Source: a virus
IMG/VR virus record: IMGVR_UViG_3300046504_000144
Span: 1 to 30,485 of that record
DNA length: 30,485 nt
Strand: one strand, 5' to 3'
The notes beneath the pieces are model-generated. The model was not told the DNA's origin and did no database searches. It was given only the letters and a program-made list of their open reading frames with translations. A program made the position numbers and the translations under genes. Positions 30,132-30,485 of this stretch are shown one piece after another. Each line of letters starts with the position of its first letter. The stretch's first letter is position 1.

Positions 30132-30485
30132 TTAATATGCTATAGAATAACTTATATATCTGTTGTTTAAATTTGTTGAACTGATTTTTGCATTTTCCAT
30201 CCAATATACTTTTTCTCCTTGTGTCCAAGAAATACTACTTCCTGTGCCAGTATAGTCGAGACCTGCAACAAGATAATCGACCTGTGCTTCAGTTAAATTC
30301 CATTGACCAGTACCGCCAGTGCCAACAGGAAATGTTCCAGTGTCGCCAAGTTGTTTTGTGCCACCAGTAACACTATCACCAAGCCCACTCATTGCAATAT
30401 CAAGATAATAATATGTAAAGTTTTTTCTATGAATAAATAAATAATTAATAAAACTATTCGAACCAGTAATACCTGTACAACCATA
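30132..30485 (-). CDS. C-terminal end of a fibre-like protein, 5'-truncated by window edge
   Basis: The frame is open from the window edge to the stop at 30132 (117 codons). The ATG at 30392 is probably internal: the upstream codons read YGCTGITGSNSF and continue in frame with matching Gly/Thr composition, and no promoter-like element precedes the ATG closely. The sequence is Gly/Thr-rich (GDTGTFPVGTGGTGQW) with a short helix (NLTEAQVDYLVAGLD) and ends in strands (NNRYISYSIAY). This resembles the tip region of phage tail fibres or small virion adhesins. Exact role unknown. Confidence 0.7.
   Translation of the reverse strand, partial: YGCTGITGSNSFINYLFIHRKNFTYYYLDIAMSGLGDSVTGGTKQLGDTGTFPVGTGGTGQWNLTEAQVDYLVAGLDYTGTGSSISWTQGEKVYWMENAKISSTNLNNRYISYSIAY

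Noticed and set aside
30112-30133. AT-rich imperfect inverted repeat after the fibre-like gene as a terminator
   Set aside because: All A-T pairs with mismatches; expected by chance in this AT-rich DNA.

Overview
The window reads as part of the genome of a large, AT-rich, T4-like contractile-tailed phage (myovirus) that probably infects a Bacteroidota host. Evidence for the phage type is a baseplate pair resembling T4 gp25 and gp6, a family B DNA polymerase, an SNF2-type helicase, three free-standing homing-endonuclease-like genes and many tightly packed genes with 1 to 17 bp overlaps. Evidence for the host is one near-perfect Bacteroidota housekeeping promoter (TTG, 19 bp, TATCTTTG) upstream of the helicase. 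All genes lie on the minus strand, so transcription runs from 30485 to 1. No tRNA, rRNA, CRISPR array or insertion sequence was seen, and no stretch over 300 bases lacks a gene.

Layout in transcription order. (1) 30485-28791: a 5'-truncated fibre-like protein, a membrane protein with an 11-residue repeat tail, a small membrane protein that appears to need a -1 frameshift, and a 139-residue protein. (2) 28750-21084: a replication and DNA-metabolism operon with SNF2-like helicase, homing endonuclease, unknown 120-residue protein, QueC-like PP-loop enzyme and DNA polymerase. (3) 21049-9668: a block of unusual multidomain proteins: an acidic 216-residue protein, a NUDIX fusion, a 79-residue protein, a WYL-like protein, a 226-residue protein, a 1342-residue fusion (kinase-like fold, several unknown domains, complete CCA-adding nucleotidyltransferase), a homing endonuclease, two more unknowns, a 58-residue ORF and an ArdC-like metallopeptidase protein. 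(4) 9671-7146: a 2H phosphoesterase, a HAD phosphatase resembling RNA-repair HADs, a homing endonuclease and a ParB-fold protein. (5) 7136-2946: a glycosyltransferase and unrecognised, possibly structural proteins. (6) 2867-1: the baseplate operon gp25-gp6 and a 3'-truncated gene.

How the parts may work together. Region 3 is the most unusual. Its proteins are rich in Leu/Ile-Asn-Glu tripeptides, often at N-termini or domain borders. These fit the (Leu/Ile)-X-Glu cleavage rule of T4-type prohead proteases. I infer that region 3 may encode enzymes packaged in the capsid as cleavable polyproteins and delivered into the host: antirestriction, nucleotide sanitation, tRNA 3'-end repair and possibly kinase activity. 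The HAD, 2H and CCA-adding enzymes would together form an RNA/tRNA repair set. This is inference.

Regulation. A nonanucleotide, GTATTTATA in the coding direction, lies 0 to 38 nt upstream of nine genes and is twice directly preceded by a hairpin terminator, so it is probably a phage-specific promoter element. The single host-type promoter in front of the helicase suggests early expression of the replication operon.
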